A program made the position numbers and the translations under genes. Of a stretch of DNA of 42,734 nucleotides, positions 17,902 to 25,907 are shown one piece after another. The stretch's first letter is position 1; each line of letters opens with the position of its first letter. The DNA lies in contig CAOXTD010000014.1 in the NCBI GenBank assembly GCA_948560265.1, positions 1 to 42,734 on the forward strand, given 5' to 3'. The notes beneath the pieces are model-generated. The model worked only from the letters and a program-made list of their open reading frames with translations, was not told the origin of the DNA and made no database searches. The DNA is from an uncultured Clostridia bacterium (lineage in GTDB: Bacteria > Bacillota > Clostridia > TANB77 > CAG-508).

Positions 17902-18318
17902 TTAGAACCCGTTTGAAGATAAGGCTTTCTCCATCATCTCCAGGGCTTTTCTGCCCATATCGTCCATGGGAGTGATGGTAATGCAAAGCATGGTGTCCTT
18001 TAAAGCAGTATTGATGTGACAACTGTAGCAGGTTACTGCGAAATTGTACATAGAAAGCTGCTTTTGGATTGTGTCAAAAGAGATGCTTTCAGTCAATTCA
18101 AGATAAAGCATCTTGCTAGGGCGCTCATCTCTTTGATAAAGAATGCTCAGCCCAGGGTGTACGCCGTCGGTGTCGTACGAGAAGTACAGGGTTTTGTTCC
18201 AGTACATCATCGAAGTGCGGTGCGAACGCCGGGAATCGGTGCCGAGAAAGGACACCATTTCTCTTAAGCTTCTTGGAACTACACTTAAAGGAAAGTTTAG
18301 GTCACGTGTCATCTTCAA
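17902..18318 (-). CDS. Uncharacterised 138-residue protein, GC-rich and possibly acquired
   Basis: I do not recognise the family. The 138-residue product has no signal or membrane helix and contains Arg/Ser-rich (FLGTDSRRSHRTS), Tyr/Asp-rich (YFSYDTDGVHPG) and Cys/His (FAVTCYSCHIN) stretches. Its composition is clearly richer in GC than all neighbours, and it uses codons rare here (CGC, CTG, TCG, GTC and one CGG at codon 31). The CGG is notable because in every other gene of the window an in-frame CGG marks a frameshift; a +1 shift here would soon hit a stop. It has its own promoter and an operator-like inverted repeat. Recent transfer is my best explanation. Confidence 0.5.
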   Translation of the reverse strand: MKMTRDLNFPLSVVPRSLREMVSFLGTDSRRSHRTSMMYWNKTLYFSYDTDGVHPGLSILYQRDERPSKMLYLELTESISFDTIQKQLSMYNFAVTCYSCHINTALKDTMLCITITPMDDMGRKALEMMEKALSSNGF

Positions 18319-18345
18319 TTTTAAAAACCTCGCTTCAGTAAAATT

Positions 18346-18396
18346 TCGACATATAGTCGATTAATATATTATACCATAAAATAAAGAAAAATACAA
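18346..18396 (-). promoter_or_regulatory. Promoter and operator-like repeat of the 138-residue gene
   Basis: On the minus strand TTGTAT (18396-18391), a 17-bp spacer and TATAAT (18373-18368) form a good sigma-A promoter. Just behind it the inverted repeat tcgac-atata-gtcga (18346-18360) covers the expected transcription start, as a repressor site would. Confidence 0.55.
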
Positions 18397-18413
18397 ATAT
18401 GGGTAAAAAAGGA

Positions 18414-18442
18414 TTGACTTTAAGCAAAAGTCGTTGTATAAT
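18414..18442 (+). promoter_or_regulatory. Promoter of the S10 ribosomal operon
   Basis: TTGACT (18414-18419), 17 bp, then TATAAT (18437-18442): the best sigma-A promoter in the window. It lies about 260 bp before rpsJ and drives the ribosomal supercluster. Confidence 0.9.
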
Positions 18443-18703
18443 AAAGCAGTATGTATTTGGCGATGAAGTAAGATGTGGCTACAAATTTAGAATTCTTCTA
18501 GGTTTGGAGGGAACTCTTATGGAGTATGTCGTGGCTTAGACCAAGGCGGTAAGTTACAAGATAAAAAGCACTTATCCCAAGATTTTCACATACAAGACTT
18601 GGGCTTTTATATTGGTAATAAATGAAACACCAGGGTGCGTTATAACTTCCGACCAAAATATGGACGAAAAAGTCCGGAAAGAATAGAAGGAGGGAATTTT
18701 TAA
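18443..18703 (+). promoter_or_regulatory. Structured S10 operon leader
   Basis: A 260-base untranslated leader, long enough for an autoregulatory RNA. It holds a hairpin with cccaag (18576-18581) pairing with cttggg (18598-18603) and flanking aaaagc/gctttt pairing, and a second stem (ttccg...cggaa, about 18646-18680) just before the rpsJ binding site. The stretch ggtgcgttataacttccgacc looks conserved in Firmicute S10 leaders as I remember them. A six-codon ORF (18519-18539, MEYVVA) with ggaggg in front lies inside. Control by L4, as in other bacteria, is possible but not shown. Confidence 0.5.
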
Positions 18704-19036
18704 ATGGCAACAAAGAAAGAAACTACAGTAACAAGTGAAAAAATCAGAATAAGACTAAAAGCTTATGATTCAGTTGTTTTAGAACAGTCTGCTGAAAAAA
18801 TAGTAGATACTGCTAAAAAAACAGGAGCTAAAGTATCAGGTCCTATTCCATTACCAACAGAAAAGGAGATAGTTACAATTTTACGTTCTCCACACAAACA
18901 CAAAGATTCAAGAGAACAATTTGAAATGAGAACACATAAAAGAGTAATTGACATTCTTTATCCAACACAAAAAACAGTTGACAACTTAATGAAAATTGAT
19001 TTGCCAGCAGGTGTTGATATAGAGATCAAACTATAA
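18704..19036 (+). CDS. rpsJ: 30S ribosomal protein S10
   Basis: 110 residues with the S10 core KIRIRLKAYDSVVLEQSAEKIVDTAKKTGAKVSGPIPLP and RTHKRVIDILYPTQKTVDNLM. S10 sits in the head of the small subunit and also pairs with NusB in antitermination. The N-terminus carries about eight extra residues (MATKKETT) before the core. It is the first gene of the supercluster, with ggaggg upstream. Confidence 0.98.
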   Translation: MATKKETTVTSEKIRIRLKAYDSVVLEQSAEKIVDTAKKTGAKVSGPIPLPTEKEIVTILRSPHKHKDSREQFEMRTHKRVIDILYPTQKTVDNLMKIDLPAGVDIEIKL

Positions 19037-19107
19037 AATTGAAAAACTATGCTGGTATAACGTTACAATTTAACGAAATATAAAATATCAGCCAATGGGA
19101 GGAAAAA

Positions 19108-19737
19108 ATGAAAACATTAATCGGAAAGAAAGTTGGAATGACTCAAATCTTTGATGAACAAGGAAAAGTAATTCCAGTAACAGCTATTGAAGCTGGACCA
19201 TGTACAGTAGTACAAGTAAAAACAGTTGAAACTGATGGATATAATAGCATTCAATTAGGTTTCGGAGATGTGAAAGAACATAAAGTAATTAAACCTGTAA
19301 AGGGTCATTATACAAAAGTTAACTTAACACCTAAAAAACATTTAAGAGAATTTAGAGTAGATAATACAGCAGAAGTAAAAGTTGGAGATGAATTGAAAGC
19401 TGATACTTTTGAAGTAGGAGATAAACTAGATATTCAAGGAACCTCAAAAGGAAAAGGATTCCAAGGTGTTATCAAACGTCATGGTCAATCAAGAGGACCT
19501 ATGGGACATGGTTCTATGTATCATAGAAGACCAGGTTCAATGGGATCAACAACTACACCAGGTAGAGTATTTAAAGGAAAGAAATTACCAGGACATATGG
19601 GACATGTAACTGTTACTATTCAAAATTTAGAAGTAGTAAGAGTAGATTTAGATAAAAATGTAGTTTTAGTAAAAGGTAGTGTACCAGGAGCAAATGGAGC
19701 TATTTTAAAACTAAAAACAAGTGTAAAAAGTAAATAA
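19108..19737 (+). CDS. rplC: 50S ribosomal protein L3
   Basis: 209 residues, normal for L3. It starts MKTLIGKKVGMTQIFDEQGKVIPVT; the central loop GTSKGKGFQGVIKRHG and the GSMGSTTTPGRVFKGKKLPGHMG region that reaches toward the peptidyl-transferase centre are intact. An early assembly protein of the large subunit. A 71-base gap from rpsJ shows no clear structure. Confidence 0.98.
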   Translation: MKTLIGKKVGMTQIFDEQGKVIPVTAIEAGPCTVVQVKTVETDGYNSIQLGFGDVKEHKVIKPVKGHYTKVNLTPKKHLREFRVDNTAEVKVGDELKADTFEVGDKLDIQGTSKGKGFQGVIKRHGQSRGPMGHGSMYHRRPGSMGSTTTPGRVFKGKKLPGHMGHVTVTIQNLEVVRVDLDKNVVLVKGSVPGANGAILKLKTSVKSK

Positions 19738-19751
19738 GGAGGGAAAGACAA

Positions 19752-20375
19752 ATGCCTAAAGTAGATGTATACGATATAGAAGGTAAAAAAGTAAAGACAA
19801 TCGAACTTAAAGAAGAAGTATTTGGTATTGAACCAAATGAAACAGTAGTACATCATGTTTTAGTAAATTACCTAGCAAATCAAAGACAAGGTACACAAAG
19901 TACTAAAACAAGAAGCGAAGTATCTGGTGGTGGAAGAAAACCATGGAGACAAAAAGGTACAGGTCGTGCAAGACAAGGTAGTATCCGTGCACCACACTGG
20001 GTAGGTGGAGGTATCGCATTAGGACCAAAACCACGTTCATATAATTACACAGTAAATAAGAAAGAAAGACAATTAGCAATTAAATCATTATTAAGCTCTA
20101 AAGTATTAGAGAAAGAATTAGTTGTTGTAGAAAAATTGCCATTAAAAGAAATTAAAACAAAAGAAATGGCGAGAGTTCTAAATAACTTAAAAGTAGAAGG
20201 TAAAGCAGTTATTCTTTTAGCAGAAAAAGATGAAATTGTTCAAAAATCAGCAAGAAACATTGAAGGAGTTAAAACACTTCAAGTTGGAACTATTAATGTA
20301 TATGATTTATTAAAACATAAAAATCTTGTTGTAACAGAAGATACTGTTAAAAAATTAGAGGAGGTGTACGCATAA
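19752..20375 (+). CDS. rplD: 50S ribosomal protein L4
   Basis: 207 residues. The basic loop TRSEVSGGGRKPWRQKGTGRARQGSIRAPHWVGGG, which lines the exit tunnel, is complete, followed by the globular helical part. In several bacteria L4 binds its own operon leader and represses the operon, so the structured leader upstream of rpsJ is a possible target. The stop overlaps the rplW start by one base. Confidence 0.98.
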   Translation: MPKVDVYDIEGKKVKTIELKEEVFGIEPNETVVHHVLVNYLANQRQGTQSTKTRSEVSGGGRKPWRQKGTGRARQGSIRAPHWVGGGIALGPKPRSYNYTVNKKERQLAIKSLLSSKVLEKELVVVEKLPLKEIKTKEMARVLNNLKVEGKAVILLAEKDEIVQKSARNIEGVKTLQVGTINVYDLLKHKNLVVTEDTVKKLEEVYA

Positions 20376-20722
20376 TGAAAGCAGAAGATGTTATCATTGC
20401 GCCAGTTGTTACTGAAAAAAGTAATGACGGATTACAAGAAGGAAAGTATACCTTTAAAGTAAATAAGAAAGCTACTAAAATCGATATTAGAAATGCGGTA
20501 GAAAAACTTTTTGAAGTAAAGGTTTTAGATGTTAACACAATGAGTGTTAAAGGAAAAAATAAAAGAATGGGTAAAACATCAGGAAAGACTCCTGATTGGA
20601 AAAAAGCAATTGTTACAATTGATACAAATCCATCTGATGTAAAATATTTATCAAAAGGCGGAAAAGAAGTTAAAGTTTCTAAGAAATATAAAGACAGTAT
20701 TGAACACTTTATGGGAGCTTAG
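20375..20722 (+). CDS. rplW: 50S ribosomal protein L23
   Basis: 115 residues, somewhat longer than the usual ~95-100. It has the core IIAPVVTEKSND and YTFKVNKKATKIDIRNAVEKLFEVKVLDVNTM. L23 borders the tunnel exit and docks trigger factor and SRP. Its ATG overlaps the stop of rplD (TAATG), so the two are translationally coupled. Confidence 0.97.
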   Translation: MKAEDVIIAPVVTEKSNDGLQEGKYTFKVNKKATKIDIRNAVEKLFEVKVLDVNTMSVKGKNKRMGKTSGKTPDWKKAIVTIDTNPSDVKYLSKGGKEVKVSKKYKDSIEHFMGA

Positions 20723-20784
20723 ATAACAAGAAAATTATCGAGAAATAAACTCGGAAAAGAAATATAAAGGAGAGAAATTAAAAA

Positions 20785-21612
20785 ATGGGAACAAAAAGAT
20801 TTAAACCATACACACCTTCAAGAAGAAACATGACGGTTTCTACATTTGAAGAAATTACAAAAAAAGAACCAGAAAAATCTCTACTAGCAACAAAGAAGAA
20901 GAATGCAGGTAGAAACTCATATGGAAGAATAACAGTTAGACACCAAGGTGGTGGAAACAGACAAAAATATAGAATTATTGATTTCAAGAGAAATAAAGTA
21001 GATATGCCAGCAACTGTTATTGGTATCGAATATGATCCAAATAGAAGTGCAAATATTGCATTAATTCAATATGAAGATGGAGAAAAAGCATACATTTTAG
21101 CACCAGTAGGATTAAAAGATGGTGATAAAGTAGTATCAGGAGAAAAAGCTGATATTAAACCAGGAAACTGTATGAAAATTGAAAGCATTCCAGTAGGTAC
21201 TATGATTCACAATATCGAATTAAATCCAGGTCAAGGTGGAAAAATGGTTAGAGCAGCTGGTCAAGAAGCTCAATTAATGGCTAAAGAAGGAAAATATGCA
21301 CATGTTAGATTGCCTTCTGGAGAAATGAGATTAGTTATGGCTGTTTGCAGGGCTACTATTGGTACTGTTGGAAATGCAGATCATGAAAATATTAAAATCG
21401 GTAAAGCAGGAAGAACAAGACATATGGGAATTAGACCAACTGTTAGAGGTTCAGTTATGAACCCAGTAGATCACCCTCATGGTGGTGGTGAAGGTAAAGC
21501 GCCAGTTGGACACGCAGGACCAATGACTCCTTGGGGCAAACCAGCTTTAGGATATAAGACAAGAAAGAACCACAAACAAAGCGATAAATTAATTACAAAG
21601 AGAAGAAAGTAA
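20785..21612 (+). CDS. rplB: 50S ribosomal protein L2
   Basis: 275 residues, standard. The RNA-binding start (RFKPYTPSRRNMTVSTFEEI), the SH3-like middle (YDPNRSANIALIQYEDGEKAYILAP) and the C-terminal GGGEGKAPVGHAGPMTPWGKP, with the conserved His needed at the peptidyl-transferase centre, are all present. It follows rplW after 62 bases and is closely followed by rpsS. Confidence 0.98.
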   Translation: MGTKRFKPYTPSRRNMTVSTFEEITKKEPEKSLLATKKKNAGRNSYGRITVRHQGGGNRQKYRIIDFKRNKVDMPATVIGIEYDPNRSANIALIQYEDGEKAYILAPVGLKDGDKVVSGEKADIKPGNCMKIESIPVGTMIHNIELNPGQGGKMVRAAGQEAQLMAKEGKYAHVRLPSGEMRLVMAVCRATIGTVGNADHENIKIGKAGRTRHMGIRPTVRGSVMNPVDHPHGGGEGKAPVGHAGPMTPWGKPALGYKTRKNHKQSDKLITKRRK

Positions 21613-21628
21613 GAAGGAGGAAAGATTA

Positions 21629-21907
21629 ATGTCAAGATCAAGTAAAAAACCACCATTTGTTGCACCAGAATTGTTAAAAAGAATTGATGCAATGAATGAA
21701 AATGGAAACAAAGAAGTAATCAAAACATGGTCAAGAGCATCTACAATCTATCCACAAATGGTTGGACACACAATCGCTGTTCATGATGGTAGAAAACATG
21801 TACCAGTTTATATAACAGAAGAAATGATAGGACATAAATTAGGTGAATTTGCACCAACAAGAACATTTAAAGGACATTCAGGAGACAAGACAACAACTGC
21901 AAAATAA
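21629..21907 (+). CDS. rpsS: 30S ribosomal protein S19
   Basis: 92 residues, standard. RSSKKPPFVAPELLKRI and the signature TIAVHDGRKHVPVYITEEMIGHKLGEFAPTRTFKGH are intact. S19 lies in the head of the small subunit next to S13. Its site, agaaggagg, is strong. Confidence 0.98.
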   Translation: MSRSSKKPPFVAPELLKRIDAMNENGNKEVIKTWSRASTIYPQMVGHTIAVHDGRKHVPVYITEEMIGHKLGEFAPTRTFKGHSGDKTTTAK

Positions 21908-21923
21908 GAAGGAGGAAGGAAAG

Positions 21924-22277
21924 ATGGAGGAAGTTATCATTCCAACAGCAGAAGCAACTCTAAGATATGCTAGAATTTCAAGCAGAAAAGTAAAAATTGT
22001 AGCAGATTTAATTAGAGGAAAAGATATTGATGAAGCTTTAGCTATTGCAAAATATGCTCCAAAAGCATCAAGCGAAATTATAGAGAAATTATTAAAATCA
22101 GCAATTGCCAATGCTGAAAACAATCATCATATGGCACACGAAAAACTATATGTTGCTGAGATTTATGCAAATCAAGGTCCAACTCTAAAAAGAATTAGAC
22201 CAGCTGCAAAAGGTAGTGCAGTAAGAATTAGAAAAAGAACTAGCCATATTACAATCGTGTTAAAAGAGAGAGATTAA
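21924..22277 (+). CDS. rplV: 50S ribosomal protein L22
   Basis: 117 residues starting MEEVIIPTAEATLRYARISSRKVKIVADLIRGKDIDEAL; the tunnel hairpin region (NQGPTLKRIRPAAKGSAVRIRKRTSHI) is complete. I use the ATG at 21924, behind gaaggaggaagg; an in-frame ATG at 21843 lies within rpsS and would add 27 unrelated residues. Confidence 0.97.
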   Translation: MEEVIIPTAEATLRYARISSRKVKIVADLIRGKDIDEALAIAKYAPKASSEIIEKLLKSAIANAENNHHMAHEKLYVAEIYANQGPTLKRIRPAAKGSAVRIRKRTSHITIVLKERD

Positions 22278-22296
22278 GAAAGGAGGACTTAACAAA

Positions 22297-22959
22297 ATGG
22301 GACAAAAAGTAGATCCTAACGGATTAAGAGTAGGTGTCATTAAAGATTGGAATTCTAAATGGTATGCAGATAAGAAAAATTTTGCAGATTACCTAGTAGA
22401 AGATCATAAAATCCGTGAATATGTTAAGAAAAAATTATATGTTGCAGGAATTTCAAAAATTGAAATTGAAAGAACTGCTAAGTTCGTAAGAGTAAATGTA
22501 TATACCGCAAAACCAGGTTTAGTAATTGGTAAAGGTGGAAACCTTGCAGAAGTATTAAAAGCTGAACTTGAAAAAATGATTGGTAAAACAGTAAACTTAA
22601 ATATTACTGAAGTAAAGAACATTGATGTAGATGCACAATTAGTTGCTGAAAACATTGCGGGACAATTAGAAAGAAGAATTTCTTTTAGAAGAGCTATGAA
22701 ACAATGTATGCAAAAAACTATGAAGGCAGGTGCTTTAGGAATTAAAACAGCTGTATCTGGAAGATTAGGTGGAGCAGATATGGCAAGAACTGAGTTCTAT
22801 AAAGAAGGTACTATTCCACTTCAAACTTTAAGAGCAGATATTGAATATGGATTTGCAGAAGCAGATACCACATATGGAAAAATCGGTGTTAAAGTTTGGA
22901 TTTATAAAGGAGAAGTTCTTCCAACTAAGAAGAAAGTAGTGGAAGGAGGAGACAAATAA
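22297..22959 (+). CDS. rpsC: 30S ribosomal protein S3
   Basis: 220 residues. It begins MGQKVDPNGLRVGVIKDWNSKWYADKKNF, has the KH-domain loop GLVIGKGGN and the C-terminal domain with GRLGGADMARTEFYKEGTIPLQTLRADIEYG. S3 forms part of the mRNA entry channel. Its stop overlaps the rplP start (TAATG). Confidence 0.98.
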   Translation: MGQKVDPNGLRVGVIKDWNSKWYADKKNFADYLVEDHKIREYVKKKLYVAGISKIEIERTAKFVRVNVYTAKPGLVIGKGGNLAEVLKAELEKMIGKTVNLNITEVKNIDVDAQLVAENIAGQLERRISFRRAMKQCMQKTMKAGALGIKTAVSGRLGGADMARTEFYKEGTIPLQTLRADIEYGFAEADTTYGKIGVKVWIYKGEVLPTKKKVVEGGDK

Positions 22960-23405
22960 TGCCATTAATGCCAAAAAGAACAAAATATAGAAAATTACAA
23001 AAAGGTAGAGTAAGAGGAAAAGCAGCAAGAGGAAATAAAGTATCTGATGGAGAGTTCGGATTACAAGCTTGCGAAATTGGTTTAATTACATCTAACCAAA
23101 TTGAAGCAGCCCGTGTTGCTATGACTCGTTACATTAAAAGAGGTGGAAAGGTTTGGATTAAAATCTTCCCAGACAAACCAATGACTGCAAAACCTATTGG
23201 TACTCGTATGGGTAAAGGTAAAGGTGCAGTAGAATATTGGGTAGCAGCTGTTAAACCAGGAAGAGTAATGTTTGAAATTGCAGGTGTTCCAGAAGAAACT
23301 GCAAGAGAAGCATTAAGATTAGCTGGAAACAAGTTATCTATTAAATGTAAGTTTGTCAAAAGAGAAACTGCAAGCGAGGTAGGTGATAGTGATGAAGATA
23401 AATAA
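22959..23405 (+). CDS. rplP: 50S ribosomal protein L16
   Basis: 148 residues. It starts MPLMPKRTKYRKLQKGRVRGKAARGN and has the signature WVAAVKPGRVMFEIAGVPEETAREALRLAGNKL. L16 helps position the A-site tRNA. The C-terminus is slightly extended and acidic (SEVGDSDEDK) and overlaps the start of rpmC. Confidence 0.98.
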   Translation: MPLMPKRTKYRKLQKGRVRGKAARGNKVSDGEFGLQACEIGLITSNQIEAARVAMTRYIKRGGKVWIKIFPDKPMTAKPIGTRMGKGKGAVEYWVAAVKPGRVMFEIAGVPEETAREALRLAGNKLSIKCKFVKRETASEVGDSDEDK

Positions 23406-23592
23406 AATAAAAGAAATGTCTTCACCAGATCTAGAAAAAGAATTAGGAGAACTAAAAAATGAATTGTTTAAACTAAGATTTAGTTTAGCAACAAATGGAT
23501 TAGATAACCCTATGAAAATCAAAGAAGTGAAGAAAGATATAGCAAGAATTAAGACAGTTCTTAGAGAAAGAGAGTTAACTGAAAACAAATAA
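23392..23592 (+). CDS. rpmC: 50S ribosomal protein L29
   Basis: 66 residues forming the two-helix L29 fold: MSSPDLEKELGELKNELFKLRFSLATNGLDNPMKIKEVKKDIARIKTVLRERE. I use the ATG at 23392, which has gaggtaggt before it; an in-frame GTG at 23383 is less likely. It overlaps rplP by 14 bases. Confidence 0.95.
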   Translation: MKINKIKEMSSPDLEKELGELKNELFKLRFSLATNGLDNPMKIKEVKKDIARIKTVLRERELTENK

Positions 23593-23611
23593 GAAAGGAG
23601 ATTAATCTAAG

Positions 23612-23875
23612 ATGGAAGAAAGAAATCTTCGTAAAACTATGATTGGTACAGTTGTTTCTGACAAAATGGATAAAACAGTAGTAGTTGCTGTTAAAACTAG
23701 TGAAATGAACAAAATGTATGGAAAAATTGAAAAGAAAACATACAAATTAAAAGCTCATGATGAAACTAACTCATGCCAAACAGGTGATAAAGTAAAAGTA
23801 ATGGAAACAAGACCACTTTCTAAAGATAAAAGATGGAGAGTAGTTGAAGTTTTAGAAAAGGCAGTAATAAAGTAG
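23612..23875 (+). CDS. rpsQ: 30S ribosomal protein S17
   Basis: 87 residues, standard: RKTMIGTVVSDKMDKTVVVAVKTSEMNKMYGKIEKKTYKLKAHDE and the signature region ending VMETRPLSKDKRWRVVEVLEKA. An early small-subunit binder. Preceded by aagaaaggag. A hairpin repeat follows it. Confidence 0.98.
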   Translation: MEERNLRKTMIGTVVSDKMDKTVVVAVKTSEMNKMYGKIEKKTYKLKAHDETNSCQTGDKVKVMETRPLSKDKRWRVVEVLEKAVIK

Positions 23876-23887
23876 AATGAGGAAATG

Positions 23888-23950
23888 AAACCCTGCGGGG
23901 ACACACCTTAGCCCTGAAGGAATACCTTAGGTAAAGATGTGTCATCGTTA
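23888..23950 (+). repeat. Hairpin repeat copy A (rpsQ-rplN gap)
   Basis: Begins aaaccctgcggggacacacctt and ends aaagatgtgtcatcgtta; the outer arms ggacacac-ctt and aagatgtgtc pair. The same element lies at 27381-27486 and 33948-34010, always between ribosomal operon genes. Confidence 0.7.
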
Positions 23951-23972
23951 GTGAACAGAAAGGAGAAGTAAA

Positions 23973-24341
23973 ATGGTACAACAACAAAGTATCTTAAAAG
24001 TTGCTGATAACACTGGTGCAAGAGAAATTATGTGCATTAGATGTTTAGGCGGTTCATATAGAAAATATGCTGGTGTAGGCGATATTATTGTTGCTTCTGT
24101 AAAAACAGCTATACCAGGTGGTGTTGTAAAAAAAGGTGATGTTGTAAAGGCTGTTGTTGTAAGAACTAAAAAGCCAATTAGAAGAGCAGATGGTTCTTAT
24201 GTAAGGTTTGACGAAAATGCAGCAGTAATTATTAAAGAAGATAAAACACCAAAAGGAACTCGTATCTTCGGGCCTGTAGCTAGAGAATTAAGAGATGGAG
24301 AATATATGAAAATATTATCATTAGCTCCAGAGGTTCTATAA
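23973..24341 (+). CDS. rplN: 50S ribosomal protein L14
   Basis: 122 residues, exactly standard. MVQQQSILKVADNTGAREIMCIRCLGGS and ENAAVIIKEDKTPKGTRIFGPVARELR are typical. L14 contacts L19 and the small subunit at a bridge. It starts behind agaaaggag, just after the hairpin repeat. Confidence 0.98.
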   Translation: MVQQQSILKVADNTGAREIMCIRCLGGSYRKYAGVGDIIVASVKTAIPGGVVKKGDVVKAVVVRTKKPIRRADGSYVRFDENAAVIIKEDKTPKGTRIFGPVARELRDGEYMKILSLAPEVL

Positions 24342-24391
24342 AAGATATGAAATTAAATAATCAAATCCTAAAATAAAGAGGTGAAAAATAA

Positions 24392-24700
24392 ATGAAAATC
24401 AAAAAAGGTGACAATGTTAAAGTTTTATCTGGAAATGATAAAGGAAAAACAGGAGAAGTTTTAGAAGTAATTCCTAAGACACAAAAAGTAGTTGTCAAAG
24501 GTGTTAACATTCGCAAAAAACACGTTAAACCTAGAAAACAAGGTGAAGAGGGAGGAATTATCCCAGTAGAATGCAGCATACATAGCAGCAAAGTAAACGT
24601 AGTATGCCCAAAATGTAATAAAGCAACTAGAGTAGGATATCTAGTTGAAGGAGGTAGCAAAGTACGTGTTTGCAAGAAATGTGGAGCAAAATTAAAATAG
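24392..24700 (+). CDS. rplX: 50S ribosomal protein L24
   Basis: 102 residues: KKGDNVKVLSGNDKGKTGEVLEVIPKTQKVVVKGVNIRKKHVKP is the KOW core. The C-terminus has two CxxC pairs (CPKC about 69-72, CKKC about 94-97) that could bind zinc. L24 is an assembly initiator near the tunnel exit. Confidence 0.97.
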   Translation: MKIKKGDNVKVLSGNDKGKTGEVLEVIPKTQKVVVKGVNIRKKHVKPRKQGEEGGIIPVECSIHSSKVNVVCPKCNKATRVGYLVEGGSKVRVCKKCGAKLK

Positions 24701-24721
24701 AAAGGAGGTCTGTAAAGACTT

Positions 24722-25261
24722 ATGGAAATATTAAGAGAACAATATCAAAAAGAAATTATACCAGCAATGATGAAAAAATTTAATTATAAGTCAGTAATGG
24801 AAGTTCCTAAATTAGAAAAAATCGTAATTAACATTGGTTTAGGAGATATAAAAGATAATCCAAAATCATTAGAAAATGCAGTAAATGATTTAACAATTAT
24901 TACTGGTCAAAAGCCAATTATTACAAAGGCTAAAAAGGCCATCGCAGCTTTCAAACTTAGAGAAGGCGTTAATGTGGGATGCAAAGTTACATTAAGAAGT
25001 GGAAAAATGTATGATTTTGCTTATAAACTATTTAGTACAGCATTACCAAGAGTAAGAGATTTTAGAGGTGTTTCAGCTAATTCTTTTGATGGAAGAGGAA
25101 ACTACTCAATGGGTATTAAAGAACAATTAATTTTCCCAGAAATCGAATATGATAAAATTGATAAAATTAGAGGTATGGATATTATTTTCGTTACTACTGC
25201 AAAAAATGATGAAGAAGCTAAAGAGTTACTTTCATTATTAGGAATGCCATTCCAAGGGTAG
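24722..25261 (+). CDS. rplE: 50S ribosomal protein L5
   Basis: 179 residues, standard. LEKIVINIGLGDIKDNPKSLENAVNDL, GQKPIITKAKKAIAAFKLREG and VRDFRGVSANSFDGRGNYSMGIKEQLIFPEI are characteristic. L5 binds 5S rRNA and contacts S13 across the subunit bridge. Site: aaaggaggt. Confidence 0.98.
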   Translation: MEILREQYQKEIIPAMMKKFNYKSVMEVPKLEKIVINIGLGDIKDNPKSLENAVNDLTIITGQKPIITKAKKAIAAFKLREGVNVGCKVTLRSGKMYDFAYKLFSTALPRVRDFRGVSANSFDGRGNYSMGIKEQLIFPEIEYDKIDKIRGMDIIFVTTAKNDEEAKELLSLLGMPFQG

Positions 25262-25286
25262 GTAGTCGAAAAGAAAGGAGAAATTC

Positions 25287-25472
25287 ATGGCTAAAAAGTC
25301 TTTAAAGGTAAAACAACAAAGAGAACAAAAATACAAAACAAGAGAATATAACCGTTGCAAAATTTGTGGAAGACCACATGCATATATTAGAAAATTCGGA
25401 ATTTGCCGTGTTTGTTTTAGAGAATTAGCTCATAAAGGAGAAATTCCAGGAGTGAAAAAGGCAAGTTGGTAA
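25287..25472 (+). CDS. rpsN: 30S ribosomal protein S14, zinc (type Z)
   Basis: 61 residues, the short zinc form: Cys 24 and 27 (CKIC) and Cys 40 and 43 (CRVC) make the zinc site. It ends in GEIPGVKKASW as in other Firmicutes. The zinc-free paralogue is not in this window. Confidence 0.98.
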   Translation: MAKKSLKVKQQREQKYKTREYNRCKICGRPHAYIRKFGICRVCFRELAHKGEIPGVKKASW

Positions 25473-25489
25473 AAAGGAGGGAAAAATAA

Positions 25490-25888
25490 ATGAACACAAC
25501 TGACCCAATCGCAGATATGTTAACAAGAATTAGAAATGCTAACAGTCAAAAACATAAAACAGTTGATGTACCTAGTTCAAATATGAAAAAAGCAATCGCT
25601 GATATCTTATTTAAAGAGGGATATGTCGCTGCTTATGAAGAAATTAATGAAAATAGTCAAGGTGTGATTCGTATCACATTAAAATATGATGAAACAGGTG
25701 CAAGAGTAATTGATGGTTTAAAGAGAATTAGTAAACCAGGTTTAAGAGTTTATGCATCTAAGGAAGAATTACCACAAGTTCTAAATGGCTTAGGAATTGC
25801 TTTGATTTCTACTTCAAAAGGAATTAAAACAGATAGAGAGGCTAGAAAAGAAGGACTTGGAGGAGAAGTATTAGCTTATATTTGGTAA
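25490..25888 (+). CDS. rpsH: 30S ribosomal protein S8
   Basis: 132 residues. TDPIADMLTRIRNANSQKHKTVDVPSSNMKKAIADIL and the C-terminal ALISTSKGIKTDREARKEGLGGEVLAYIW are diagnostic. S8 nucleates the central domain and in other bacteria regulates the spc operon. Site: aaggaggg. Confidence 0.98.
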   Translation: MNTTDPIADMLTRIRNANSQKHKTVDVPSSNMKKAIADILFKEGYVAAYEEINENSQGVIRITLKYDETGARVIDGLKRISKPGLRVYASKEELPQVLNGLGIALISTSKGIKTDREARKEGLGGEVLAYIW

Positions 25889-25907
25889 GGAAGGAGGAAT
25901 TTTAGAA

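Noticed and set aside
18519..18539. Six-codon leader ORF as a real gene
   Set aside because: Too short to judge from one sequence and without repeated regulatory codons. Mentioned only as part of the S10 leader.
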